DNA from: Lactobacillus sp. ESL0701
Lineage (GTDB): Bacteria > Bacillota > Bacilli > Lactobacillales > Lactobacillaceae
Direction: 5' to 3'
NCBI RefSeq assembly: GCF_029433445.1
Contig: NZ_JAQTIC010000001.1
Location: 186,001-250,000 of the forward strand
Length of the DNA stretch: 64,000 nucleotides
Numbering within the stretch: the stretch's first letter is position 1; the number at the start of each line of letters is the position of its first letter. The position numbers and the translations under genes were made by a program. The notes beneath the pieces were generated by a model. The model worked only from the letters and a program-made list of their open reading frames with translations. It was not told the origin of the DNA and did no database searches. Below are positions 43,412 through 51,860 of the stretch, one piece after another.

Positions 43412-43444
43412 AAATAGAGCAGCTGATTTGCCGCTCTATTTTTG
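43412..43444. terminator. Bidirectional terminator between fruA and zur
   Basis: AATAGAGC (43413-43420) pairs with GCTCTATT (43433-43440), with A and T runs on the two sides. Its right arm overlaps the last codons of the minus-strand Fur-family gene. Confidence 0.82.
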
Positions 43445-43873
43445 TTGGCTTTTAAGTTGGCACTGATCGCATAAACCGTGAATTTCTACTTGGTAATCAT
43501 TAATTTGAAATCCGACTAGCTGCACATTTACGTTGTTAAAGTTGGGCAATGGTAACTCAATCGTGCGCCCGCATTCTTGACAAATAAAATGGCTGTGATT
43601 CGAAGCAATAAAATCGCATTGAAATTTGACGCGGAGACCGTTGGGAAACATTTTAGTTTCCACAATGCCAATCTCCTGCATTTCTTTAACATTGCGGTAA
43701 ATTGTGTCGTGACTCATCTTAGAAAAGTGCTGGCGCAAATGTTTATCGAGCTGAGTCAAGGAAAGGTAGTAATCAGAGTACTTGTAGAGGTAAGTAAGCA
43801 GCTCTTGGCGTTGTTTAGTTAATTTATAGTGATTAGTTTTTAAAATATTTAACGCGATTGTCAATTTATCCAT
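43436..43873 (-). CDS. zur: Fur-family metalloregulator, probably Zur
   Basis: The start at 43873 is chosen because GGGAG lies 9 bases upstream on the minus strand; a longer frame to 43939 has no site. The 145-residue protein has the Fur winged helix (YKLTKQRQELLTYLY, then LSLTQLDKHLRQHFSKMSHDTIYRNVKEMQEIGIVE) and the dimer domain with NHSHFICQECGRTIELPLP and HGLCDQCQ, two CxxC pairs that hold structural zinc. Zur is favoured over PerR because the neighbouring divergent operon encodes zinc/manganese uptake genes. Confidence 0.8.
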   Translation of the reverse strand: MDKLTIALNILKTNHYKLTKQRQELLTYLYKYSDYYLSLTQLDKHLRQHFSKMSHDTIYRNVKEMQEIGIVETKMFPNGLRVKFQCDFIASNHSHFICQECGRTIELPLPNFNNVNVQLVGFQINDYQVEIHGLCDQCQLKSQQK

Positions 43874-44253
43874 TAATCGTGCTCCCATGCTCGTATGATG
43901 CGCAAAATTTAGCATTACTAGTTTAACATCTTTATTCATAAAAGACTAATTTAGTTCAAGATTGATGATAAGCCGTCTTGCAAGAAAGTCAATAAATAGA
44001 CTCAGTTACGATTTAACCTAATTGGATTTGGCAGCAAATTAAATTTGAAATGTAGGATTAACTGTTGACAAAAATTACAGATGGCGTTTAACTTAAATGG
44101 TATTAATTACTATTAAAGATGAAACCAATTATTTTGCTTAATGGGGAACCACTTTAGCAGCACGTGTTTTAGTGTATAATGGTTTTTAATTACGATTAAT
44201 ACTTATATAGATTGAATAAAATATTGTTAATAAAATTAATAGTGAGAAAAGAG
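43874..44253. other. 380-base divergent intergenic region zur / metal uptake operon
   Basis: AT-rich. It holds TTGACA (44065-44070), whose -10 is unclear, and a stronger TATAAT (44175-44180) with ATTACGATT (44189-44197) just after it. The latter equals one half of the Firmicute Zur box AATCGTAAT-N-ATTACGATT; the left half is poor. No gene is seen. Confidence 0.5.
44175..44197 (+). promoter_or_regulatory. -10 hexamer and Zur-box half-site
   Basis: TATAAT at 44175-44180 and the perfect half-site ATTACGATT at 44189-44197, over the expected start of transcription of the metal uptake operon. Only one half is conserved, so Zur control is tentative. Confidence 0.4.
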
Positions 44254-45141
44254 ATGGATATGAAAAAATTTCAAAAATGGTTTACTGTGGTAAGTTTATT
44301 TAGCATACTGCTATTAACACTTAGTGGGTGCGTGCAGCAGCCAAAAAAGAATGCAAAGATTTCAATTGTTACAACAACAAATATTTATGCAGATATTGCT
44401 CAAAATGTTGTGGGTAAATATGGCAAAGCTGACGCAATTATCAAAAAAGCGGCAATTGATCCACATGATTTTGAACCGACAACTAACGATGCTAAAGAAT
44501 TATCAACTGCTGATATTGTAGTGGCCAATGGTCTAGGCTATGATAGCTGGATGGATAAATTAGCTTCCGCGGTTGAAAAAAAGCCTGTTTGGGTTGGTGA
44601 AGACCTAATGGGCTTGAAAAAGGGTGACAATCCGCATATTTGGTATAACTTAGCAATGCCAACAAGATACGTTAATTATTTAGTGACAAAGTTAAGTAAG
44701 AAGGACCCTAAACATGCGGCATATTACCGCAATAATGGTCAGCGTTATTTGGCTAAAGTAGCCAAGATTGAAAAGATTGCTAATAAGATTGATGGTCAAA
44801 GCAGTAAGCCAGTTTATGTGAGTGAACCTGTTTTTGATTACGCGCTAGCGGCAGCTCATCTAAAAGTAGGTGATCGCGACTTTGAACAAGCAATCCAGAA
44901 TAACACTGATCCCAGTCCAGAAATGGTTCAAAAAATGACGACCGCAATTAAAGAACGTAAGATTGCCTTCTTTGTTGATAATGAACAAACTTCAAGTTCA
45001 ACGGTTAATAATTTTGTTAAACTGGCTCAAGAGCAACAAATTCCAATTTTAAAGGTACGAGAAACGTTACCGAATAATATGACTTATCTTGATTGGATGA
45101 CAACAAACTATCAAAAGTTAGCCCGAGTGGCGCGTAAATAA
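44254..45141 (+). CDS. Zinc/manganese ABC transporter binding lipoprotein
   Basis: ATG 44254 or 44260; both fit the GAGAAAAGAG upstream. The product of about 295 residues is a lipoprotein (lipobox LTLSGC) of the cluster A-1 metal-binding family. Candidate ligands are His in AIDPHDFEPTTND, His in DNPHIWYNL, Glu in YVSEPVFDYAL and Asp in FFVDNEQTS. A Glu as third ligand is more like manganese binders (PsaA type) than ZnuA, while the nearby Zur favours zinc. It lacks the His-rich loop of many ZnuA proteins. First gene of an operon with an amidase, ATPase and permease. Confidence 0.85.
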   Translation: MDMKKFQKWFTVVSLFSILLLTLSGCVQQPKKNAKISIVTTTNIYADIAQNVVGKYGKADAIIKKAAIDPHDFEPTTNDAKELSTADIVVANGLGYDSWMDKLASAVEKKPVWVGEDLMGLKKGDNPHIWYNLAMPTRYVNYLVTKLSKKDPKHAAYYRNNGQRYLAKVAKIEKIANKIDGQSSKPVYVSEPVFDYALAAAHLKVGDRDFEQAIQNNTDPSPEMVQKMTTAIKERKIAFFVDNEQTSSSTVNNFVKLAQEQQIPILKVRETLPNNMTYLDWMTTNYQKLARVARK

Positions 45142-45159
45142 TTAAAGGAGAACATTAAA

Positions 45160-46263
45160 ATGAAGAAATTAATTACAGCTTTGGCATTAGCGGCAACTGT
45201 TACTGCGGCTTCCCCAGCTGCTTCACTGGCAGTTCAGGTTCAGGCTAGTTCAACTAATGATTTAGCTAAGCAAGATAGTTATGGTGGTGTGACTGACGCT
45301 GACAAAATGCTGACTCAAGAAGGAATTAAGTATAATTCTTTTGCTGGAAGTGAAGTGCCATATCGCAATGGTAAACCAGAAGGAATTGTGATTCACGAAA
45401 CGGCAACACCCAACGCCACGGCTCATGACGAAGCGGTTTATTTTAATCGTGAATGGATGAATATCTATTCTTACGTCCATGCCTTTGTTGATCATACGGG
45501 TGTTATTCAGATGATGTCACCTGATAATGGTACTTGGGGCGCGGGACCACAAGCTAACGATCGCTTTATTCAAGTAGAATTATGTGAGGAAAATAACGCT
45601 GCCGACTTTGCCAAAGGTGTTAATAATGATGCCATTTATGCGGCAAATCTACTGCATCATTATGGTTTACAGCCAGATAATGCCGTTCATGATGGTCAAG
45701 GTACAATCTGGTCACACCACGCTGTTAGTCAATTTTTGGGTGGTACTGATCACACAGACCCTGATGGTTACTTTGCTAAATGGGGTTATTCGATGGATGA
45801 CTTCTATAACCTTGTGAAGTATTATTACGACCAACAGGGCACGACTGGCACTAGTGCGACTACTGAAAAGCCAGCCAACAAGCCGGCTGCGACTTTGCCT
45901 AAGCCAACTGGGACTAAAATCTTAATGCATGATGCCCTAGTTTATGATGAAAAGGGGAATGCTACTGATGCTGCAACTAAAAAGGCCGGTACAAAGTTAA
46001 CTTTATATGGCGATCAGACAATTGATGGCAGAAAGTATCTGCAAATTGGCTTAAATCAATTTGTCGTTGCCAGCAATGTTGAGGGCAAACTGCGTCAAAT
46101 TAAGCATAATGCTTATTTGTACAATGCTAACGGCTATCGCATTGGCAGCGATAAACTTTATCGGCGTAATTATGTAAGAACTTATGGTGGTAGAGTAAAG
46201 ATCGCGGGTCACAAGTACTACCAAATTGATGTTAATGAGTTTGTTAAAGTTGGCAATTTTTAG
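45160..46263 (+). CDS. N-acetylmuramoyl-L-alanine amidase with SLAP domains, inside the metal uptake operon
   Basis: A 367-residue secreted Amidase_2 enzyme: signal peptide (about 1-28, ending QVQASS), catalytic domain (about 55-220, VIHETATPNATAHDEAV, YVHAFVDHTG, WSHHAVSQFLGGTDHTDPDGYFAKWG), Pro/Thr linker and two SLAP repeats (about 250-367). It is a close paralogue of 7846-8985. It lies 18 bases after the metal-binding lipoprotein and 24 before the ATPase gene on the same strand, with AAAGGAG. As amidases need Zn2+, its place in a metal uptake operon may tie wall turnover to zinc status (inference). Confidence 0.9.
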   Translation: MKKLITALALAATVTAASPAASLAVQVQASSTNDLAKQDSYGGVTDADKMLTQEGIKYNSFAGSEVPYRNGKPEGIVIHETATPNATAHDEAVYFNREWMNIYSYVHAFVDHTGVIQMMSPDNGTWGAGPQANDRFIQVELCEENNAADFAKGVNNDAIYAANLLHHYGLQPDNAVHDGQGTIWSHHAVSQFLGGTDHTDPDGYFAKWGYSMDDFYNLVKYYYDQQGTTGTSATTEKPANKPAATLPKPTGTKILMHDALVYDEKGNATDAATKKAGTKLTLYGDQTIDGRKYLQIGLNQFVVASNVEGKLRQIKHNAYLYNANGYRIGSDKLYRRNYVRTYGGRVKIAGHKYYQIDVNEFVKVGNF

Positions 46264-46287
46264 GGTAAAGCAGGAAGAAGTGTAAGA

Positions 46288-46941
46288 GTGACCGATATTT
46301 TAGAAGTAAATAATCTTGGGATGAGATTTGATAAGCGGGAAGTTTTTACTGACTTAAGTTTTAAATTAAAAGCAGGATCAATGACGGCGCTTTTAGGTCC
46401 TAATGGTGCTGGTAAAACGACGCTGATTAATATTTTGATGAAGATGCTAGTACCAACAAGTGGAACCTTTAGGTTTGCTCAGGGTGTTCGGCTAGGTTAT
46501 GTACCGCAATTTCGTAATATTGATGCGGAATACCCACTGTCAATTGAGGCCTTTATTGCATTAAACACGCCAGTAATTAAAACGGGTAAAGTTAAGCAAG
46601 CTATTAAAACTCAGCTTGAAGAAACTAATTTATATCCTATTAGAAATACTCGGATGGGTGAAGCTTCTGGTGGGCAAAAGCAGCGAGCATATTTAGCACA
46701 GGCCTTACTTGATAACCCTAACGTGATTATTTTGGATGAGGCAACGGCTAGTCTTGATCCCGTAGCTAAAGATGAATTGATGAGCTTGATTCAGCATTTA
46801 AATGAAAAACATCAAATGACGGTTTTATTTGTGACTCATGATGTGCCTCTAGCACGTAAATACATGAAAGATTATTTATATTTAAATAACGGTACGATAG
46901 AGCAAGGCAAGATGGTTCAGTTTGAGGAGGCGTACGAATAA
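46288..46941 (+). CDS. Metal ABC transporter ATP-binding protein
   Basis: A 217-residue ABC ATPase with a GTG start at 46288. Walker A LLGPNGAGKTTLINILM, Q-loop VPQFRNIDAEYPLSI, signature MGEASGGQKQRAYLAQALL, Walker B NVIILDEATASLDP and H-loop VTHDVPLARK. The ZnuC/AdcC group of cluster A-1 systems fits. Its stop overlaps the permease start (TAATG). All motifs are intact. Confidence 0.9.
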   Translation: MTDILEVNNLGMRFDKREVFTDLSFKLKAGSMTALLGPNGAGKTTLINILMKMLVPTSGTFRFAQGVRLGYVPQFRNIDAEYPLSIEAFIALNTPVIKTGKVKQAIKTQLEETNLYPIRNTRMGEASGGQKQRAYLAQALLDNPNVIILDEATASLDPVAKDELMSLIQHLNEKHQMTVLFVTHDVPLARKYMKDYLYLNNGTIEQGKMVQFEEAYE

Positions 46942-47738
46942 TGTTTGCATTACCATTTATGCGCAACGCCTTTTTGGCCAGCACGTTCATTGCGATTACT
47001 TGTGGGACGGTTGGCGTCTATGTCGTAGCACGTAACTTTAGTTTTTTAGCACATACTTTATCGGAAATCGGCTTTGCTGGTGCAGCTTTTGCTGTGTGGC
47101 TGGGGATAGATCCTTTGTGGGGAATGCTTTTGTTTACCTTGCTGGGATCAATTAGCGTTGGTGAATTATCATTGCACAGTGAGCAGAAAGAGTCGTCAAT
47201 TAGTGCGATTTCCGCCTTATTTATTGGACTTGGCGTTTTATTCCTAGCTATTTCTGGCGCTAATAGTAATTATGCGACGAATATTTTATTCGGCAGTATT
47301 ATTGGTGTTGACCGTCAAGGCGTAATACAATTAGTTGGCTTATCAGTAATTGTTTTATTGTTAATCTTTGCGATTCAACGGCAATTAAACTTTGATTCGT
47401 TTGACCATATTGGTGCTTTGGCTCATGGGGTAAAGACGGGCGTGGTTAGTCTGATTTTTCTAATTGCATTAGCAATGTCTGTTTCGGTTGGTGCTCAAAT
47501 TGTGGGCTCACTATTAGTGTTTATTTTGCTGACATTGCCGCCGGCAACTGCTAACTATCTTGGTAAAACTGTTGGTTCAATGATTGCTTGGTCAGTCTTT
47601 TTTGCTTTATTAGGTGTCTGGCTGGGACTGTATTTAGGCTTCATAACTAATTTGCCGGTAACTTTTTTCATTGCCGTCATCGAAGTTTTTATTTATCTTG
47701 TTACTTATTTCACTCATTTAATTAGGCATAATTTATAA
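46941..47738 (+). CDS. Metal ABC transporter permease
   Basis: A 265-residue ABC-3-family permease with about eight membrane segments: NAFLASTFIAITCGTVGVYVVARNFSFLAHTLSEIGFAGAAFA near the start, ILFGSIIGVDRQG, VGAQIVGSLLVFILLTLPPATANYL. It forms the membrane channel of the zinc or manganese importer and is coupled to the ATPase gene by a one-base overlap. Last gene of the operon, followed by a hairpin. Confidence 0.9.
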   Translation: MFALPFMRNAFLASTFIAITCGTVGVYVVARNFSFLAHTLSEIGFAGAAFAVWLGIDPLWGMLLFTLLGSISVGELSLHSEQKESSISAISALFIGLGVLFLAISGANSNYATNILFGSIIGVDRQGVIQLVGLSVIVLLLIFAIQRQLNFDSFDHIGALAHGVKTGVVSLIFLIALAMSVSVGAQIVGSLLVFILLTLPPATANYLGKTVGSMIAWSVFFALLGVWLGLYLGFITNLPVTFFIAVIEVFIYLVTYFTHLIRHNL

Positions 47739-47753
47739 GGAAGTATCAAAATT

Positions 47754-47784
47754 AGAAAGTGATCTGCGGGTTGCTTTCTTTTTG
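47754..47784 (+). terminator. Rho-independent terminator with UGCG loop
   Basis: AGAAAGTGATC and GGTTGCTTTCT pair fully when G-U pairs are allowed, around TGCG, then TTTT. It ends the metal uptake operon. Confidence 0.75.
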
Positions 47785-47865
47785 CTTGTGAAAAAATAAG
47801 CAGTCTTATTGGCGCTATTTTAACATTCTTGATAAATTTCACTAACTATTGTAAGCATTTGCATG

Positions 47866-47871
47866 TATAAT
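47866..47871 (+). promoter_or_regulatory. -10 box of the lactate-oxidase-family gene
   Basis: TATAAT, 37 bases before the start codon; no -35 hexamer with normal spacing is evident. Confidence 0.5.
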
Positions 47872-47908
47872 AGAGATATAAACGTTTTACATTAAAGGAG
47901 TTTTTAAA

Positions 47909-49138
47909 ATGACAGCATATTATAATGGGTTTCCCCAAAGCGATCGTGATGAAGCTATTAGCATGATTAATGTTGATGAACTCGAGGAACGTGCAAAAGA
48001 AGTTATGCCTGAAGGTGCATATTACTACATTGCCTCAGGTTCAGAAAATGAGTGGACATGGCGGAATAATACATCTGCTTTCAACCATTTTCAAATTGTA
48101 CCGCGGGCTTTAACCAATATGGATAATCCGCAAACTGATACTGAGTTTATGGGGATGAAATTAAAAACCCCAATTATGATTTCACCAATTGCTTGTCATG
48201 GAATTGCGCATAAGGATGCAGAAGTTGCAACCCAAAAGGGTGCAGCCGCAGCTGGAGCATTGTTCTCATCAAGTACTTATGGTAATAAGAGTGTTGAAGA
48301 GATTGCAGCTGCAGCCCCTGGCGCACCACGTTTCTTCCAACTTTACCTGAGTAAAGATTGGGAATTTAACAAGATGGTCTTTGATGCAATTAAGAAGGCT
48401 GGTTACAATGGTATCTTTTTAACTGTTGATGCTTTGGTATCAGGTTATCGCGAAGCTAACTTGAGAACCAAGTTTGCTTATCCAGTTCCACTAGATTTCT
48501 TTACACGTTACCAAGGCGGTAAGGGTGAAGGTCAAACGGTTGCTCAAATGTATGCTTCATCTGCACAAAAGATTGGTCCAGATGATGTTAAGCGAATTAA
48601 GGAAATGTCAGGTCTTCCAGTTTTTGTTAAGGGTGTAGTTTGTGCTGAAGATGCATACCTAGCAATGGGTGCTGGTGCTGACGGTATTTATGTTACTAAC
48701 CACGGTGGTCGTGAAGTTGACAGTGGTCCTGCAACAATTGATATGTTGCCAGAAATTGCTAAAGCAGTAAATCACCGGGTGCCAATTATTTTTGATTCTG
48801 GTGTTCGTCGTGGCTCACACGTCTTTAAGGCTTTAGCTTTAGGTGCCGATCTTGTTGGTATTGGTCGTCCTTATCTTTATGCATTAGCTCTTGGTGGTGC
48901 TAAGGGAGTTGAATCAGTTATTAAGCAATTAAATGATGAATTAGTGATTGATATGCAATTAACTGGTTGCAAGACGATTGAAGATGTTAAGAATGCACGG
49001 TTAACACACATTGATTACACTGCTGATAATTTAAAGTCAAATACTGATCCTTCAAGAATTAAGCCTTATCCTGTAACTAAGGATAACCAAATAAAGGAAG
49101 ACGACTCGGATGCCGTTTCAGGTGCTTCACAAGCTTAA
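47909..49138 (+). CDS. lctO: L-lactate oxidase family FMN enzyme with C-terminal flavinylation-like motif
   Basis: A 409-residue alpha-hydroxy-acid oxidase. It should oxidise L-lactate to pyruvate with O2 to H2O2 (oxidase) or another acceptor. Marks: AYYYIASGSENEWTWRNNTSAFNHF at the N-terminus, TPIMISPIACHGIAHKDAEV, FFQLYLSKDW, GIFLTVDALVSGYREAN, VTNHGGREVDSGPATIDMLPEI (catalytic His in NHGGR) and IIFDSGVRRGSHVFKALALGADLVGIGRPYLYALA (FMN phosphate). Beyond the usual end is a tail of about 35 polar residues finishing DSDAVSGASQA, a DxxSGAS motif as in ApbE-modified FMN_bind domains. Single gene between terminators; AAAGGAG precedes the ATG. Confidence 0.88.
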   Translation: MTAYYNGFPQSDRDEAISMINVDELEERAKEVMPEGAYYYIASGSENEWTWRNNTSAFNHFQIVPRALTNMDNPQTDTEFMGMKLKTPIMISPIACHGIAHKDAEVATQKGAAAAGALFSSSTYGNKSVEEIAAAAPGAPRFFQLYLSKDWEFNKMVFDAIKKAGYNGIFLTVDALVSGYREANLRTKFAYPVPLDFFTRYQGGKGEGQTVAQMYASSAQKIGPDDVKRIKEMSGLPVFVKGVVCAEDAYLAMGAGADGIYVTNHGGREVDSGPATIDMLPEIAKAVNHRVPIIFDSGVRRGSHVFKALALGADLVGIGRPYLYALALGGAKGVESVIKQLNDELVIDMQLTGCKTIEDVKNARLTHIDYTADNLKSNTDPSRIKPYPVTKDNQIKEDDSDAVSGASQA

Positions 49139-49153
49139 TTAATTTAAAAAATA

Positions 49154-49189
49154 AAAACTGATGAGGAAGGTTTCTTCATCAGTTTTTAT
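49154..49189 (+). terminator. Rho-independent terminator
   Basis: AAAACTGATGAGGAA pairs with TTCTTCATCAGTTTT (one G-U), followed by T, after the lactate-oxidase-family gene. Confidence 0.88.
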
Positions 49190-49276
49190 TTACAAATATT
49201 AGTTTAAATAGATTTACGTAATAATTGATATTCTCACTTATTAATCATTATTTTCTAATGCTTTGGCAAAAAATAA

Positions 49277-49304
49277 TGGACAATCCGGATTTTTCTGCTA
49301 TAAT
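49277..49304 (+). promoter_or_regulatory. Promoter of the T-box operon
   Basis: TGGACA (49277-49282), a 16-base spacer and TATAAT (49299-49304) preceded by TGC (extended -10). Transcription would start near 49311. Confidence 0.65.
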
Positions 49305-49310
49305 TGCTAG

Positions 49311-49507
49311 TTAAATAGCTTAGGAGTAGTAATTTATTTTTCTATTAAGCGAATTTGCGTAGAGTGGAAGGCAAATTAGAAAATGGATGAAGGCGTGCTT
49401 AAGCAATAATGCAGTAAATTAATAAGCGGATACTTTGTATCAAAAAGAGTGGTACCGCGGGTAAAAACTCGTCTCTTCTTACAGGAATGTAAGAAGGGGC
49501 GAGTTTT
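49311..49507 (+). ncRNA. T-box riboswitch leader
   Basis: The T-box sequence AGAGTGGTACCGCGG (49446-49460) is unmistakable. Stem I arms include GCTTA (49318-49322) with TAAGC (49400-49404), TTTTCT (49338-49343) with AGAAAA (49378-49383), and AATTTGC with GCAAATT at the tip. A terminator follows: ACTCG...TTCTTACA pairs with TGTAAGAAG...CGAGT (49467-49501), then TTTTTT. The UGGU bulge pairs with a tRNA whose discriminator base is A. The specifier codon cannot be fixed by eye; AUG (49383-49385 or 49387-49389) and neighbouring frames lie in the expected loop. Uncharged tRNA should turn on the transporter operon. Confidence 0.92.
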
Positions 49508-49527
49508 TTATATCTGGGAGGTTAAAA

Positions 49528-49605
49528 ATGAATTTAGAAAATAAACGACGATATAACCAAGAAGGTTCATTTTTAATCAGATTAAGAGCAAGAAGTGAGG
49601 AATAA
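49528..49605 (+). CDS. 25-codon mini-ORF after the T-box
   Basis: ATG 49528 with a strong GGGAGG (49516-49521) encodes MNLENKRRYNQEGSFLIRLR plus five more residues (ARSEE), ending TAA at 49603-49605, only 3 bases before the next start. Five of 25 residues are Arg (CGA, CGA, AGA x3). It overlaps the ribosome site of the transporter gene, so its translation could affect expression. It may be a leader peptide, a small protein or a gene remnant. Confidence 0.45.
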   Translation: MNLENKRRYNQEGSFLIRLRARSEE

Positions 49606-49608
49606 GCG

Positions 49609-51108
49609 ATGAAAAAGGCAATTAACTGGTTCAAAGCTGCCTTAGTGATGCTGGTAACACTGACAATGTTAGTCAATTGTGTTAGCGGCGTACAGGCAGC
49701 TCAAGCACCAAAAGCAACAGATAATTATTTACAAAAGGTTAAACAAAAAGGTGAGCTGATTATGGGGACTAGTCCCGACTTTCCGCCTTATGAATTTGTC
49801 AAGAATGTTAACGGCAAGTCAAAAGTATACGGCATGGATATTGAGGTCGGTAAAAAAATTGCCCACGACATGGGCGTCAAACTTGTGGTTAAGACCATGG
49901 ACTTTGATTCGCTACTGGTAGCTCTAGAAACTGGCAAAGTTGATATGGTTATTTCCGGGATGTCGGCTTCACCTAAACGGGCAAAGAGTGTTGCCTTCAG
50001 TCAAGTTTACTATGCTAGTGGTCAAGATTTAATTATCAGAAAAGCCGATGCAGGCAAGTATCATAATTTCCATTCCTTTGATGGCAAAGCAATTGCTGCC
50101 CAAACTGGTAGTCTGCAAAGTGATTTAATTAAGAAGCAAGCACCCAAAGTAACGTTAAAAACAATGGATAAAGATAGCGACCTGATTTTGGCATTGCAGA
50201 CACATAAATTTGACGCAGTTGCCGTTGATTCAGCTTCAGCTGATGCTTACGTTAAAAATACAACGGGGATTATCAATATTCGTTCGGGCTTCAAGGATAA
50301 GTCAGTTGGCTCATCCGTTGCCTTTCATAAGGGTGCCCAAAGTTTAGTCAATGCGGCTAATAAGTCAATTGATGAAATTAAAGCAAAAGACCTAATTAAA
50401 AAAGACTATCTGCCAATGGCAGGTAAATACTTGGCATCAAATGGCAAGTCTAAAAAGTCAGCTAAAATTGATAATTCAATGTGGGCATACAAAGACTTCT
50501 TTGTCGCTGGCGTGGGCTACACCTTATTTATCTCTCTAATTTCTGTCTTTTTTGGGTTCTTATTGGGGGCAATTCTTGCCTTGATGCGGCTGAGTCGTAA
50601 TAAAGTTGCCCACTCAATTGCCACAGCCTATATTGAATTTGTTCGTGGTACGCCATTGATGGTGCAATTGCTTTTTATTTATTTTGGCTTGGGACTAGTG
50701 GTTAATATTCCGGCACTACTATCTGGGATTATTGCAGTTTCACTCAATTCAGCGTCCTATGTTGCGGAAGTTATTCGTTCAGGAATTAACTCAATTGCAC
50801 CCGGACAAACTGAGGCTTCACGGTCCTTGGGAATGTCGCGGACGGAAACAATGCGTTACGTTATTATGCCGCAGGCAATGAAAAACATTTGGCCAGCTTT
50901 GGGGAACGAATTTGTTTCCTTGATTAAGGAAAGTTCAATTGTGTCGGTTATCGGGGTTAAGGATCTGATTTACCAATCAAGAATCGTACAGGCCGATACT
51001 TACCGGGGCGTAATGCCGTTAGTAATTACGATGATTTTGTACTTTATTATTACGTTTAGTTTATCTAGTTTAATGAAAGTATTTGAAGGGAAGATGAAAC
51101 ATGAGTAA
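49609..51108 (+). CDS. Amino-acid ABC transporter, binding protein-permease fusion
   Basis: A 499-residue protein. Signal peptide (about 1-30, ending VQAA), solute-binding domain (about 38-275; [58 protein letters not shown]) and then a His/Glu/Gln/Arg-type permease domain (about 290-495; [90 protein letters not shown] with the EAA loop). This fusion is common in lactobacilli. The T-box upstream shows control by an amino acid. It overlaps the ATPase gene by 8 bases. Confidence 0.92.
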   Translation: MKKAINWFKAALVMLVTLTMLVNCVSGVQAAQAPKATDNYLQKVKQKGELIMGTSPDFPPYEFVKNVNGKSKVYGMDIEVGKKIAHDMGVKLVVKTMDFDSLLVALETGKVDMVISGMSASPKRAKSVAFSQVYYASGQDLIIRKADAGKYHNFHSFDGKAIAAQTGSLQSDLIKKQAPKVTLKTMDKDSDLILALQTHKFDAVAVDSASADAYVKNTTGIINIRSGFKDKSVGSSVAFHKGAQSLVNAANKSIDEIKAKDLIKKDYLPMAGKYLASNGKSKKSAKIDNSMWAYKDFFVAGVGYTLFISLISVFFGFLLGAILALMRLSRNKVAHSIATAYIEFVRGTPLMVQLLFIYFGLGLVVNIPALLSGIIAVSLNSASYVAEVIRSGINSIAPGQTEASRSLGMSRTETMRYVIMPQAMKNIWPALGNEFVSLIKESSIVSVIGVKDLIYQSRIVQADTYRGVMPLVITMILYFIITFSLSSLMKVFEGKMKHE

Positions 51109-51850
51109 CGAAGAACCACTGATTAAAGTTGAGCATTTAAAAAAGACTTTTGGCAATAATGAAGTTTTAAAAGATATTAACGCTGAAGTTAAGGATGGTC
51201 AGGTTATCTGTTTGATTGGGCCATCAGGTGCTGGTAAAAGTACTTTCTTGCGGTGCTTGAATTTACTAGATCAGCCAACTTCTGGGAAGGTGATTTTTGA
51301 AGATAAGGAATTAACCTCCTTGAGCGAGGATGAACTGAATACTTTGCGGGAAAAGATGGGCATGGTATTCCAACAATTTAACCTTTTTCCACATATGAGT
51401 GTTTTGGAAAATCTAAAATTGGCACCGATGAAAGTCAAGCATGTGGCTGATGAAGTGGCAACAGCTAAAGCTAAAGAACTACTTGCACAAGTTGGACTAG
51501 CTGATAAGGCTGATGCGTTCCCCGCTAGTTTATCGGGAGGTCAGCAGCAGCGGGTTGCCATTGCACGGGCACTGGCGATGGATCCAGAAATGATGCTGTT
51601 TGATGAGCCAACCTCAGCACTTGATCCAGAAATGGTCGGCGAGGTATTGAAGGTTATGCAGGATTTAGCTCAAAAAGGGATGACGATGGTGGTTGTTACC
51701 CACGAAATGGGCTTTGCCAAGAATGTGGCTAATCAAGTTTGGTTTATGGCGGATGGTTATATTCAGGAGAAGGCAACACCAAGTGAGTTCTTTGCTCATC
51801 CGAAGACTGAACGGGCACAGGACTTTTTGGCTAAAGTGTTAGAAGCATAG
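51101..51850 (+). CDS. Amino-acid ABC transporter ATP-binding protein
   Basis: A 249-residue GlnQ/HisP-type ATPase: Walker [21 protein letters not shown]-loop [18 protein letters not shown], signature [19 protein letters not shown], Walker [21 protein letters not shown] and H-loop [14 protein letters not shown]. It powers the fused binding-protein/permease encoded upstream and overlaps it by 8 bases. All motifs are intact. Confidence 0.95.
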   Translation: MSNEEPLIKVEHLKKTFGNNEVLKDINAEVKDGQVICLIGPSGAGKSTFLRCLNLLDQPTSGKVIFEDKELTSLSEDELNTLREKMGMVFQQFNLFPHMSVLENLKLAPMKVKHVADEVATAKAKELLAQVGLADKADAFPASLSGGQQQRVAIARALAMDPEMMLFDEPTSALDPEMVGEVLKVMQDLAQKGMTMVVVTHEMGFAKNVANQVWFMADGYIQEKATPSEFFAHPKTERAQDFLAKVLEA

Positions 51851-51860
51851 AGGCTATATG

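Noticed and set aside
43874-43939. Longer N-terminus for the Fur-family regulator
   Set aside because: The extension lacks a ribosome site and the winged-helix domain begins right after the ATG at 43873, which has GGGAG upstream.
47909-49138. Isopentenyl diphosphate isomerase or glycolate oxidase for the FMN enzyme
   Set aside because: The NHGGREVDSGPATIDMLPEI and SGVRRGSHVFKALALGAD segments and the N-terminal AYYYIASGSENEWTWR fit the lactate oxidase branch better.
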